NCBI RefSeq assembly: GCF_021513235.1
Contig: NZ_CP090976.1
Location: forward strand, 2,604,001-2,668,000
Source of the DNA: Kaistella sp. 97-N-M2
GTDB lineage: Bacteria > Bacteroidota > Bacteroidia > Flavobacteriales > Weeksellaceae
Direction: 5' to 3'
DNA: 64,000 bases
Positions 1 through 8,437 of this stretch are shown here, piece after piece. The notes below the pieces were generated by a model. It did no database searches. It saw only the letters and a list, made by a program, of their open reading frames with translations, and was not told where the DNA came from. The position numbers and the translations under genes were made by a program. Each line of letters opens with the position of its first letter. The stretch's first letter is position 1.

Positions 1-407
1 TCGCCTGTGGAGGGATTTTTGCCGAATTTGAACTGGTATTTCACCCATTCTTCTTCGCCCGGATCGCAGTGTACGGGTTTAAATTTCCCGCGGTTCGATT
101 TGAATTCTATAACTTCCATGCCCGCGGCGCAGTCGCTTTTAAAATTATTTGCCGGATTTTGATCCTGCGAGAACTGTTCGTAAGTGCCGTTGTAAACGCC
201 GATCACTTTCCACGTGCCGTCGATGCGGTCTTCATCTATTTTCCCTTCTGCTTTTTGTACGGCCCAGGAAACGCCGTTCACCGTTCCCTTTACAGCTGAA
301 TAGCCGATCTTTGCTGTGGTTTTTACGACTTTTGCGGCTGTCGAAACAATGCACGAGGTGAGCGAAAAACTTAATGACAGAATCAGTATTATTTTAAAAT
401 ATTTCAT
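1..407 (-). CDS. Hypothetical lipoprotein, 3' end cut by the window edge
   Basis: The reading frame starts at ATG 407 and stays open to the left edge, so about 135 residues are visible and the C terminus is missing. The N terminus is a lipoprotein signal: a hydrophobic stretch followed by the lipobox LTSC, with the Cys at residue 19. After it comes a short helical, lysine/valine-rich stretch, then a soluble part containing IDGTWKVIGVYNG and a pair of Cys residues (SDCAAGM and PVHCDPG). I do not recognise the family. The protein is probably anchored to the periplasmic or outer membrane. It lies in the same orientation as, and downstream of, the DUF1989 gene, 112 bases away. Confidence 0.7.
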   Translation of the reverse strand, partial: MKYFKIILILSLSFSLTSCIVSTAAKVVKTTAKIGYSAVKGTVNGVSWAVQKAEGKIDEDRIDGTWKVIGVYNGTYEQFSQDQNPANNFKSDCAAGMEVIEFKSNRGKFKPVHCDPGEEEWVKYQFKFGKNPSTG

Positions 408-519
408 AGCGGTAATTTAAGAAGGTAATTTACGTCAAAATTCGGAAAGAGGAAGAGATGCTTTCTTTTTCGGGAAATCTTAAAATCCCTCGCATGTGGA
501 AGTGTTTGGAATTAAATTT

Positions 520-1104
520 CTAATCAATTTTATATTGAATGGGTTTGAAACTTCCGCCATTGCTGTCTTCGGCAGAACACGCAGTCAGACACACAAGGAG
601 ATCCATCTGCGCCTGAAATTTAACATGATCGCCGGCTTTCGACGTTGGTGGCAACACCGATAATTTTCCGTTCGCGTCGAACTGTACATTCATAAAAACA
701 TTGAACGCCGTTGGGATATCGTCCTGTTCAATCCCCATCGGCGCCAGATTTTTCGATAAATTTTCTAAGCAACTTGGATGGTAACCTTTGTAATCATACA
801 TCAGTTCGAAGGTTTCTTTGCTGCACGGCGCGAGCAAAAAATCGTTTCGGCCGTTCGTGTCCTCCAGAATTTCCATCATTTTGCGGGAGCGGTTGCTCCA
901 GAGGAAATTCCCTTTGGTAATAAGTATTGATTCTTCGAAGTCCAATGTTTTTCCTGACGATATTTTCTCGCCAAAATCTTCGCTTTTAAAAAGAACCATG
1001 TCGCTCACCTGCATTCCTTCGGGATCGATTACGGTTAAGATTTGGTCTTTTTTTACATAGAAAGCGGCGCCGCTTTGTTTGTCGATAGTATTGATGTTGC
1101 TCAT
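520..1104 (-). CDS. DUF1989 / urea carboxylase-associated family protein
   Basis: The 194-residue soluble protein matches the DUF1989 (urea carboxylase-associated) family over its whole length. Recognisable segments are the N-terminal QxLxVIDPEGMQVSDMVLF stretch, the central LLAPCSKETFELMYDYKGYHPSCLENL region and the C-terminal LVCLTACSAEDSNGG segment. Cys and His in these blocks are the likely metal ligands of the family. Some DUF1989 proteins are known to form carboxyguanidine deiminase (CgdA/CgdB), which acts after guanidine carboxylase. No carboxylase is present here, so the substrate is unknown. The gene begins 6 bases after the stop of the GntA-like gene, so the two are almost certainly cotranscribed. 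The family call is firm; the reaction is inference. Confidence 0.85.
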   Translation of the reverse strand: MSNINTIDKQSGAAFYVKKDQILTVIDPEGMQVSDMVLFKSEDFGEKISSGKTLDFEESILITKGNFLWSNRSRKMMEILEDTNGRNDFLLAPCSKETFELMYDYKGYHPSCLENLSKNLAPMGIEQDDIPTAFNVFMNVQFDANGKLSVLPPTSKAGDHVKFQAQMDLLVCLTACSAEDSNGGSFKPIQYKID

Positions 1105-1110
1105 AGTAAT

Positions 1111-1788
1111 TTAATTGGCTTTGTGATGGAAAGGACATTTCCAGTATTTTTCTACTTCTCGGCCACTGTACTGCTTCGTTTCCGTATCAGCTCCGTAGTC
1201 TTTCAGTACCGGATTAATGTTGCCCTGCAAAGCTTCATCGTTTTGGCGGATCGTATTTCTCACCGCGTGGTAAGTTCCCATTTCGCGTAATTTTTCGAAC
1301 TGCCAGTGCAGATTAAATACTAGCGTTGTATGGGGTGCCTGCCGGGCCATACGCGAACTTTCGGGATGGAGACCTACAATGTAGAAAGCTCTTCCGCCAA
1401 TGCTGAAATTGAACTGCGGATCGTCCGGATCGCTGCTCACGCTCTGATCCCACGCGCAGTCGTCCAGCTCATGCAGCTTCTGTGAGGTTTCCCACAGAGA
1501 ATTTTCAAAACTGATCTCATCGGAAAAGTGATCATTCGGAAAAACAGCGATAAAGGATTCAAAGTCATTGCTTTCAAAATCATACTGTTCCAGATATTGG
1601 CCAATGTCGCTGACTAAGTCTTTTAAAACCGAAACATCGTGCATATCGTCATACACTTTCAGATGATATTTTTCCATTTTAAAAAGCGCTTTGGCCATTA
1701 TGCAGGGATGTGTTTCGTTTAATATAAAATCTTTATACGCTTCTTCGATCGTTTGCACATCAGTACTTGCTTCTTTCGTGGCATTCAT
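1111..1788 (-). CDS. YqcI/YcgG family heme-dependent N-hydroxylase, GntA-like
   Basis: The 225-residue protein has the hallmarks of the YqcI/YcgG family: HPC near residue 27, a long central HPESSRMARQAPHTTLVFN segment followed by a QFEKLR helix, and a C-terminal KCPFHH motif. Characterised relatives are GntA of guanitoxin biosynthesis and DcsA of D-cycloserine biosynthesis. Both are heme enzymes that hydroxylate guanidino nitrogen of arginine derivatives. By analogy this enzyme may N-hydroxylate a guanidino compound in the cytoplasm. The only close partner is the downstream DUF1989 gene. No other natural-product genes follow, so a complete toxin pathway is not supported. Family assignment is strong; substrate is inferred. 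Confidence 0.85.
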   Translation of the reverse strand: MNATKEASTDVQTIEEAYKDFILNETHPCIMAKALFKMEKYHLKVYDDMHDVSVLKDLVSDIGQYLEQYDFESNDFESFIAVFPNDHFSDEISFENSLWETSQKLHELDDCAWDQSVSSDPDDPQFNFSIGGRAFYIVGLHPESSRMARQAPHTTLVFNLHWQFEKLREMGTYHAVRNTIRQNDEALQGNINPVLKDYGADTETKQYSGREVEKYWKCPFHHKAN

Positions 1789-1878
1789 AATGTTTATTTT
1801 TTGGTAATAGCATTTTTTTTATAGCAAGTAACAAACCAAATTGCACCGAATTGAGGATTTTTAACGAAGAAATAATAA

Positions 1879-1927
1879 TCATAATCGATTATGACCTCTT
1901 TATAATTGATGTAATGCTTATTACATC
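1879..1927. promoter_or_regulatory. Two palindromes upstream of the GntA-like/DUF1989 unit
   Basis: A 16-base perfect palindrome, TCATAATCGATTATGA, occupies 1879-1894. A second inverted repeat follows at 1908-1927, with 8-base arms GATGTAAT and ATTACATC around a 4-base loop. Both lie in the 255-base gap between the DUF892 gene and the GntA-like start at 1788. They could be a repressor operator for the two-gene unit, or the second could be a terminator-like hairpin for the DUF892 transcript, although it has no T-run. Confidence 0.4.
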
Positions 1928-2043
1928 GGTGTGGTAAAAAGCGGGCTTTAACAAAAAAATGGAGCCATTATCTGCGCGTTCGCCGAAAAAATTCCTGTTC
2001 AAAATTCAGGTTATATGTCGCTTTATCCCCGTTGGAGTCACGT

Positions 2044-2595
2044 TTAAAGTTTTTCGGAATAGGGCCGCAAAAATTCGTGCGTTATTCCGTTTAAGTGATT
2101 GTTGATATAATCTTCTTCTTCCTGTACGTCAACTGCGAGTAATGTTGCCGCGCGGTAATCGTTCAGATTAATAGCAAGATGAGCGCACGCACCATAGGAG
2201 GCAATTTTATAGTGGGCCATTTTTTGGGAGATTAATATTAAAGCAATTTCCCAGTTCGCGATGTCGTTTAAAAATATGTCGAAGTGCTTTTGACCTTCCG
2301 CGATCAGCGCCAGGATGGCATCACATTTCTTGGTTTTGACTTCTATCGAGCGCATGGCGAAAATTTTTTCGAGGCGCTCTTTGTGTTTTAAATGGATTTG
2401 GTAATGATTTTCAAGAATAGACTTTAAATGCGGCGATTGTATCTGGTCGCGTATGGTATCGAACTCTGTGGCTATCGCATTTTCTGCGAAGTACAGTTCC
2501 TGCAGAGATTCTACGAAAAACACTTCCAAACCCTTTCTGGAGGGAACATCAGAAGGATCTAAGCTGGCATCGCCGGTATGAAGGGAATTGTCCAT
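2044..2595 (-). CDS. DUF892 (YciE/YciF-type) ferritin-like protein
   Basis: The 183-residue protein is all-helical and matches DUF892. The family signature is seen in FFVESLQELYFAENAI near residue 28, the HxxQ/HLKHKERLEKIF helix near residue 65, KCDAI near residue 90 and the MAHYKIASYGACAHLA helix near residue 128. The carboxylates and histidines of these helices form a ferritin-like di-iron site in the family, whose members are general-stress proteins of unclear enzymatic role. The sequence between the C-terminal helices (VQEEEDYINNHLNGI) is also typical. A second copy of the family lies at 57529-58062. The two are clearly divergent paralogues, this one with a longer N terminus. Confidence 0.85.
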   Translation of the reverse strand: MDNSLHTGDASLDPSDVPSRKGLEVFFVESLQELYFAENAIATEFDTIRDQIQSPHLKSILENHYQIHLKHKERLEKIFAMRSIEVKTKKCDAILALIAEGQKHFDIFLNDIANWEIALILISQKMAHYKIASYGACAHLAINLNDYRAATLLAVDVQEEEDYINNHLNGITHEFLRPYSEKL

Positions 2596-2922
2596 AATTT
2601 TAATCGTGGTCTGTACAAAAATGATTGGAAAAAATTCATCGCCTCACTTTGTAACGTATAGGTTCATAGCGAATTGCGTGCCGATTTAGGAGCGATTTCG
2701 CAACTTTTAAAGTTTTCCGCGCCGCAAGTCCAGGTGAAGTTGCGGTCAAAAGACCTCTTAAGAATACAACGCAAATACGATTTCTTAATCAAAACTTTTT
2801 TGATGAAAAATTTTTTATTAGGTTTGATGTAGCGGTCCGTCATCAGATAACTCAGCCAATTTCTTAATCGCCTGACGGGATGAGAGGACCGGTCAGACGC
2901 GGTAACTTTAAAATACATTAAT
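2596..2922. other. Intergenic gap between divergent DUF892 and DUF1810 genes
   Basis: This 327-base gap must carry promoters for both divergent genes. A minus-strand open frame across part of it has no recognisable protein character and overlaps the DUF1810 start. I see no RNA gene, no clear TAnnTTTG element and no convincing repeat. The stretch near 2780-2825 is A/T-rich, as expected for a promoter zone. Confidence 0.4.
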
Positions 2923-3375
2923 ATGTCTTCGAATCTCCACCGTTTCCACACTGCACAGGAAAAGTCCTACGACGACGCTCTGCAGGAAATGAAAAATGGC
3001 AAAAAAACAAGTCACTGGATGTGGTACATTTTTCCGCAGATTAAAGGTTTGGGAAAGTACGACACCGCCAGAAAGTATGAAATAGAAAATCTGGACGAAG
3101 CTGTGCAGTATCTTCAAGATCAAGTGCTCTCCGAAAGAATTATTCATCTGACGGAAATTTTGGTTGGCGAGGTTTCTTCCAGATCCGCACAGGAAATATT
3201 TGGTTTTCCGGATTATCTGAAATTTCGTTCGAGCCTAACTTTGTTTGATTTTGCAGTTTCCCGAAATAAGGAAATCTTTGCCAATGAAAAATTCTCCATT
3301 TTCGCAGAAGCGCTGAACAAATACTACGCGGGCAAAAGAGATGAACGCACGCTGGAAATTTTACGGAACAGCTGA
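2923..3375 (+). CDS. DUF1810 domain-containing protein
   Basis: The 150-residue protein is a single DUF1810 domain. The N-terminal block LHRFHTAQEKSYDDALQEMKNGKKTSHWMWYIFPQIKGLG is the family signature, including the near-invariant W-WYIFPQ stretch. FGFPDYLKFRSSLTLF in the second half is also conserved. The protein is soluble and helical with no signal peptide. Its biochemical role is not established. It starts with ATG 2923 and stands alone: the upstream gene is divergent and the next gene is 204 bases away and belongs to the mannan locus. Confidence 0.85.
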   Translation: MSSNLHRFHTAQEKSYDDALQEMKNGKKTSHWMWYIFPQIKGLGKYDTARKYEIENLDEAVQYLQDQVLSERIIHLTEILVGEVSSRSAQEIFGFPDYLKFRSSLTLFDFAVSRNKEIFANEKFSIFAEALNKYYAGKRDERTLEILRNS

Positions 3376-3579
3376 GCCTCATTTATTTCTACAACTTTTT
3401 TCTGCAAACCGGAACAGAAAAAGATGGGTAGCACCTCGTTTCAGCCGGACAAATTTGCAGCGGTTTTTTTCTAAGATGCTTCTAAATTCACGCAAAAATT
3501 TTTCATCATATTTTGACATTTTTGTATTACCATTCTCCCGCTCGTTTTCTTAGTTTTACTTTAGAGAAAATTGAGTCCT

Positions 3580-4662
3580 ATGAAAAGCCTTACATATATA
3601 GTCCTTTTTTTTGTTTTAAACTGCGCGCCGGCTAAAAATACACTAACTGAAAAAGTTTTATTCGAGCACGGCAGAACAGAAACCACGGGAAATTCTGCGG
3701 TCAAACTGATCGGTTCCGCTTCCTCGGTTTCCTTTGTTTTTAAAGGCACCCAGACTGCTGTTGCTCTCCAGTCGCTGGACTCTTACGACCATCATAACTA
3801 TATCAATTTAGAAGTCGACGGCACGTACAAAGGCAGATTCCGCGTGGAAAAAGGCGCGCCACAGGAATTTAAAATTTCAGCGGCGGATAACGGAATGCAT
3901 CACGTTGAAATTTTTAAAGCCACCGAAGCCGCCAATGGAAGCATTTTGGTCAACACTTCTGCAACGAATGGGATAATTCCTTCAACCGAAAAATCTGGAA
4001 AAAGAATAGAATTTATCGGAAATTCCATTACGAGCGGTATGGGAAATGATCTGACGGTTCCGTGCGGAACGGGCGAATGGTTCGATCAGCACAACGCTTA
4101 TTTTTCCTATGCTTCGATTTTATCGCGCGCGCTGAACGCAGATTTCCTGTTAAGTTCCGTTTCGGGCATCGGAATGTACCGCAACTGGAATGACGAGCAC
4201 CTGGAGGAACCTGTTATGCCGGATGTTTACAATAATTTGTATTTGAATAAAGATTCGTCGAAACCTTTTCCTTCTTCCTTTCAGCCGGATCTTGTGAGTA
4301 TTTGTCTTGGAACAAACGATCTTTCCGACGGCGACGGCAAGAAACCACGCTTGCCGTTTAATGAAGCTCAGTATGTGCAAAATTATGTTGAGTTCATCAA
4401 AAATATTTATGCGCGTTATCCTAATACCAGAATTGTTTTACTCACAAGCCCGATGATTTCCGGCGACAGAAATATTACTTTTGTTAACGCCTTAAAGAAA
4501 GTCATCCACCATTTCGATACCGACAAGCAGCACGAAAAGATCACTTTATTCCAGTTTCAGCCCATGTCGCCGCGCGGTTGCGGCTATCATCCCGATATCG
4601 AAGATCATAAAATACTGGCCGCAGAACTGGAAAGTACTTTCAAAAATTTGCTCGATGAATAA
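3580..4662 (+). CDS. SGNH/GDSL carbohydrate esterase, CE2-type, exported
   Basis: The enzyme has an N-terminal signal peptide, a jelly-roll domain (about residues 25-130) and a C-terminal SGNH hydrolase domain. This is the layout of CE2 acetyl esterases. Visible catalytic blocks are IEFIGNSITSGMG (nucleophile Ser), ICLGTNDLS (block with Asn) and GCGYHPDIEDH (catalytic His). The ATG at 3580 is preferred over an in-frame TTG at 3571 because it directly precedes MKSLTYIVLFFVLNC; the Cys suggests a possible lipoprotein. It overlaps the next esterase gene by 8 bases, so the two are cotranscribed. At the edge of a mannan locus it probably removes acetyl groups from acetylated glucomannan. Family is firm; substrate is inferred. 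Confidence 0.85.
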   Translation: MKSLTYIVLFFVLNCAPAKNTLTEKVLFEHGRTETTGNSAVKLIGSASSVSFVFKGTQTAVALQSLDSYDHHNYINLEVDGTYKGRFRVEKGAPQEFKISAADNGMHHVEIFKATEAANGSILVNTSATNGIIPSTEKSGKRIEFIGNSITSGMGNDLTVPCGTGEWFDQHNAYFSYASILSRALNADFLLSSVSGIGMYRNWNDEHLEEPVMPDVYNNLYLNKDSSKPFPSSFQPDLVSICLGTNDLSDGDGKKPRLPFNEAQYVQNYVEFIKNIYARYPNTRIVLLTSPMISGDRNITFVNALKKVIHHFDTDKQHEKITLFQFQPMSPRGCGYHPDIEDHKILAAELESTFKNLLDE

Positions 4663-6022
4663 ACTGCTTTTTTTAATGCTCCTCATTTCAAACGGACTTT
4701 TTGCCAATGTAACTTTGCCCGCCGTTTTTTCGGACGGCATGGTACTGCAGCGGAATTCGGAGGTAAAATTTTGGGGCAATGCAAATCCGAAAGAAGAAAT
4801 CACACTTACCACAGGTTGGGATCACAAGGAATATAAAACCGTTGCCGACAGTATGGCGAAATGGGAAATTAAATTTCCGACATCCAAAGAAGGCGGACCT
4901 TACACCATTTCTGTTAAAGGCTATAATGAAGTCACTTTAAAAAATATTTTGGTGGGCGAAGTCTGGCTGTGTTCCGGACAGTCGAATATGGAAATGAACG
5001 CCGGCTGGGGCATCGAAAACGGCGACGCCGAAGTTCTCGAGGCTGCCAATCCAAACATCCGTTTCTTTAATATTGATAAAGCCACCGCGCTCACGCCGCA
5101 AAACAACTTACAGGGAAAGTGGGAAGAAAGCACGCCCGAAACCATGAAAAGAAGCAGCGCCATCGCCTATTTTTTTGCGAAACATCTGGAGAAAACACTG
5201 CCAAACGTTCCCGTCGGATTGATCATTTCTGCGTGGGGTGGAACGCCGGCGGAAGTCTGGATGCCGGAGAGCAGTTTTGTAGAAAACAAGTTAGCACTGC
5301 AAGAAGCTCAGAAGCTAAAACCTTCGGAATACGGACCCGTAGAACCTGCGCGGGCTTTTAATGCGATGATCAACCCCGTTGTTGGTTATCGAATTGCCGG
5401 AACGCTTTGGTATCAAGGCGAAAGCAACACCGGTTCGAATACGTACGAAAATACCTTTTCGGAACTGATCAATTCCTGGCGAGCCTTATGGAAATATGAT
5501 TTCCCCTTTTATTTCGTGCAGATTGCGCCTTATAATTATGGCGAAGAATACGATGGCGGCGTAAAAGTTCGCGACGCGCAGCGCATAACTTTAAAGTTAA
5601 AAAACACCGCGATGGTGGTGACGAGTGATATTTCCACCGTTGACGACATTCATCCAAAAAAGAAAAAAGAAGTCGGCGAAAGGCTGGCCGATCTGGCGTT
5701 GAAAAATATTTATAAAGCAAAGACTGGTCTTGTAGAGTCGCCCTTGTTTAAAAATTTCACCGTTGCTAAAAATAAAATTATTGTTGAATTTGATCACGCA
5801 GACGGACTTCATTTCAAAAATAAATCCTCCACTCTTTTTGAAGTGGCCGGTGAAGACGGTAAATTTTATAAAGTGGCGGCGGCCATCAAAAATAATCAGG
5901 TTATTTTAAATTCAAAAAAAATAAAAAACCCAGCAAAAGTGCGCTACGCCTGGGGAAATAACATTCAGTCGGATCTCTTCAACAAAGCCGGTCTCCCGGC
6001 ATCCTCTTTCCAGACTGACTAA
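4655..6022 (+). CDS. Sialate O-acetylesterase-like secreted esterase
   Basis: The 455-residue protein has a signal peptide (MNKLLFLMLLISNGLFA) and the full sialate O-acetylesterase pattern. The N-terminal LPAVFSDGMVLQRNSEVKFWG beta domain is followed by EVWLCSGQSNMEM with the nucleophile Ser (about residue 108), LWYQGESNT, and the C-terminal VDDIHPKKKKEVGERLA segment with the catalytic Asp-His pair. Family members outside animals often deacetylate plant xylan or mannan rather than sialic acid. No sialic-acid genes occur here, whereas a second esterase precedes it and a GH3 enzyme starts 9 bases after its stop. I infer a role in deacetylating mannan side groups in the periplasm. Confidence 0.85.
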   Translation: MNKLLFLMLLISNGLFANVTLPAVFSDGMVLQRNSEVKFWGNANPKEEITLTTGWDHKEYKTVADSMAKWEIKFPTSKEGGPYTISVKGYNEVTLKNILVGEVWLCSGQSNMEMNAGWGIENGDAEVLEAANPNIRFFNIDKATALTPQNNLQGKWEESTPETMKRSSAIAYFFAKHLEKTLPNVPVGLIISAWGGTPAEVWMPESSFVENKLALQEAQKLKPSEYGPVEPARAFNAMINPVVGYRIAGTLWYQGESNTGSNTYENTFSELINSWRALWKYDFPFYFVQIAPYNYGEEYDGGVKVRDAQRITLKLKNTAMVVTSDISTVDDIHPKKKKEVGERLADLALKNIYKAKTGLVESPLFKNFTVAKNKIIVEFDHADGLHFKNKSSTLFEVAGEDGKFYKVAAAIKNNQVILNSKKIKNPAKVRYAWGNNIQSDLFNKAGLPASSFQTD

Positions 6023-6031
6023 AATAATACT

Positions 6032-8323
6032 ATGAAACTCAATAAAACACTCACCGGAATCGCAACGTTTTTACTTATGACTCAGTTAAATGCTCAGAAC
6101 AAATCTTATTTAGACCAATCAAAACCTCTTGAAGAGCGCATTTCTTTGTTACTGAAAGAGATGACTTTGGAAGAAAAAGTCGGACAGATGAATCAGTACA
6201 ACGGCTTTTGGGAAGTTACGGGACCTGCGCCGAAAGGTGGCACGGCAGAACTTAAGTACGACCATCTTAAAAAAGGCTGGGTCGGCTCCATGCTCACCGT
6301 TCGTGGTGTGAAGGAAGTTAGAGCCGTACAGAAAATTGTGGTAGAAGAAACGCGCCTGGGCATTCCTTTGATTATTGGTTTTGATGTCATTCACGGATAC
6401 AAAACTTTAAGTCCGATTCCTCTGGCAGAAGCCGCAAGCTGGGATTTGGAGGCCATTAAAAAATCTGCGCAGGTTGCAGCTTTGGAAGCTTCCGCCTCCG
6501 GAATTAACTGGACTTTCGGGCCGAACGTTGATGTGACGCACGAAGCGCGATGGGGCAGAATAATGGAAGGTGCGGGCGAAGATCCCTTTCTCGGAAGTAA
6601 AATTGCAAAAGCCAGAGTTCAGGGTTTTCAGGGCGATACAAAAGCTGATCTGCTGAAAACCAATACCATTGCAGCGACCGCCAAACATTTCGCTGCGTAC
6701 GGTTATGCCGAAGCAGGCTTGGAATACAACAGGGTGGAAATGGGCAATGCCGAACTGTACAATATGGTTTTACCGCCTTTTAAAGCCGCAAAAGAGGCGG
6801 GCGTAAGGAGTTTTATGAACGGCTTCAATCTCCTTAATGGAATTCCGGTGACGGGAAGCGGTTTTCTGCAAAGAAAAATCCTAAAAAAAGACTGGAAATT
6901 CGATGGTTTTGTGATTACGGATTACTCATCTATCCGCGAAATGATTGCGCACGGCTTTGCCAAAGATGAAAGTGATGCCGCTACAAAAGCCGTCGTCGCG
7001 GGCGCTGACATGGATATGGAATCTTACATCTATGTCGCCGAACTTGCGAAATTGGTGAGAGAAGGAAAAGTAAAACAGGAATTGATCGATGACGCGGTAA
7101 CGAGAATCCTGCGCGTGAAGTTTGAACTGGGATTATTTGACGATCCCTACAAATATCTGGACGAAAAAAGAGAAAAAGAATCCATCGGCACAAAAGCCAG
7201 TCACGAAGCCGTTTTGGATATGGCGAGAAAGTCCATCGTACTTTTAAAGAATGATAAAAACCTCTTGCCGCTGAAAAAATCCGGGCAAAAAATCGCTTTA
7301 ATCGGGGAACTTGCGGCGGACAAAAACAGTCCGCTGGGAAGCTGGAGAATTGCGTCGGACGACAATACGGCAGTTTCTGTTTTGGAAGGTCTGCAAAAAT
7401 ACAAAGGCAATCAACTTACCTACGAAAAAGGCGCCGATGTCGCCCCTGGAAAAACAACCTTTATCGACGAAGTTAAAATCAATACAGCGGATACGTCAGA
7501 ATTTGAAGCCGCGAAAACTGCAGCCAAAAATGCAGATGTTGTGATTATAGTTTTAGGCGAACACGGTTTCCAGAGTGGCGAAGGACGAAGCAGAACCGAC
7601 CTTGGTTTGCCCGGCGTGCAGCAGGAACTTTTAGAAGAAGTTTATAACGTGAATCCGAATATCGTTTTGGTGTTGAATAATGGCAGACCTCTTGCGATCC
7701 CATGGGCAGCGGAAAATATTCCGGCCATTGTAGAAGCCTGGCAACTGGGGACAGAAACCGGCAATGCCGTGGCAGAAGTGCTTTACGGCGATTATAATCC
7801 CGGCGGAAAACTGCCCGTAACCTTTCCGCGAAATGTGGGGCAATTGCCTGTTTATTACAACCATTACAGTACGGGAAGATACAACAACACCGATGGTTTG
7901 GTATTTTGGTCGCACTACATAGATTCAGACAAAACGCCGCAGTTTGCTTTCGGGCACGGTTTAAGTTATACGACGTTTGAATATTCAGATTTAAAAATAG
8001 AAAAGCCGGAGTACCAAAAAGGCGATCCTGTAAAAATCTCTGTAAAAGTTTCCAACACCGGAAATTACGACGGCAAAGAAATCGTTCAACTTTACATTCA
8101 CGATGTCACCGCGAGTTTGGCAAGACCCGTGAAAGAGCTGAAAGGTTTTGAAAATGTTTTTCTGAGAAAAGGCGAGACCAAAACCGTGAACTTTGTGCTG
8201 ACGGACGCGGAATTAGGTTTTTACACCAACGAAGCCCAATATTTGGTAGAACCGGGGACGTTCGAAATCTTTGTGGGCGGAAGTTCGGATAAAACGCTGA
8301 CGTCTCAGTTCGAATTGAAGTAA
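6032..8323 (+). CDS. GH3 beta-glucosidase, exported (BglX-like)
   Basis: The 763-residue enzyme has a signal peptide ending near LNAQ, the GH3 N-terminal barrel, the GH3 C-terminal domain and a fibronectin-III-like tail from about residue 655. The substrate-binding KHFAAYG is near residue 218 and the nucleophile Asp lies in GFVITDYSS near residue 297. GEHGFQSGEGRSR near residue 510 is the usual acid/base region, and GHGLSYTTF precedes the FnIII domain. It should release non-reducing glucose from glucomannan-derived oligosaccharides in the periplasm. It is the last gene of a three-gene plus-strand unit with two esterases and is followed by a clear terminator. A role as a xylosidase or other exo-glucanase cannot be excluded from sequence alone. 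Confidence 0.9.
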   Translation: MKLNKTLTGIATFLLMTQLNAQNKSYLDQSKPLEERISLLLKEMTLEEKVGQMNQYNGFWEVTGPAPKGGTAELKYDHLKKGWVGSMLTVRGVKEVRAVQKIVVEETRLGIPLIIGFDVIHGYKTLSPIPLAEAASWDLEAIKKSAQVAALEASASGINWTFGPNVDVTHEARWGRIMEGAGEDPFLGSKIAKARVQGFQGDTKADLLKTNTIAATAKHFAAYGYAEAGLEYNRVEMGNAELYNMVLPPFKAAKEAGVRSFMNGFNLLNGIPVTGSGFLQRKILKKDWKFDGFVITDYSSIREMIAHGFAKDESDAATKAVVAGADMDMESYIYVAELAKLVREGKVKQELIDDAVTRILRVKFELGLFDDPYKYLDEKREKESIGTKASHEAVLDMARKSIVLLKNDKNLLPLKKSGQKIALIGELAADKNSPLGSWRIASDDNTAVSVLEGLQKYKGNQLTYEKGADVAPGKTTFIDEVKINTADTSEFEAAKTAAKNADVVIIVLGEHGFQSGEGRSRTDLGLPGVQQELLEEVYNVNPNIVLVLNNGRPLAIPWAAENIPAIVEAWQLGTETGNAVAEVLYGDYNPGGKLPVTFPRNVGQLPVYYNHYSTGRYNNTDGLVFWSHYIDSDKTPQFAFGHGLSYTTFEYSDLKIEKPEYQKGDPVKISVKVSNTGNYDGKEIVQLYIHDVTASLARPVKELKGFENVFLRKGETKTVNFVLTDAELGFYTNEAQYLVEPGTFEIFVGGSSDKTLTSQFELK

Positions 8324-8340
8324 GGCAAAACCAAAAAAAC

Positions 8341-8367
8341 AAACCCCTTTTCAACCGAAAGGGGTTT
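8341..8367. terminator. Bidirectional rho-independent terminator
   Basis: Ten-base arms AAACCCCTTT (8341-8350) and AAAGGGGTTT (8358-8367) enclose a 7-base loop. A T-run follows on the plus strand and the run of A before the stem gives T on the minus strand. It sits between the convergent GH3 and GH5_7 genes. Confidence 0.85.
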
Positions 8368-8437
8368 TGCTTTTCTTAAATATGAGTAATTGAATTTTTC
8401 TAAAAGCTGATTTACGCTGTAATTTAAAAACGTTTAA

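Noticed and set aside
1789..2043. Guanidine riboswitch upstream of the GntA/DUF1989 unit
   Set aside because: The conserved ykkC loop sequences were not found; only simple palindromes are visible.
2664..2951. Minus-strand open frame in the gap before the DUF1810 gene
   Set aside because: Basic, low-complexity translation without family features and overlapping a real start.
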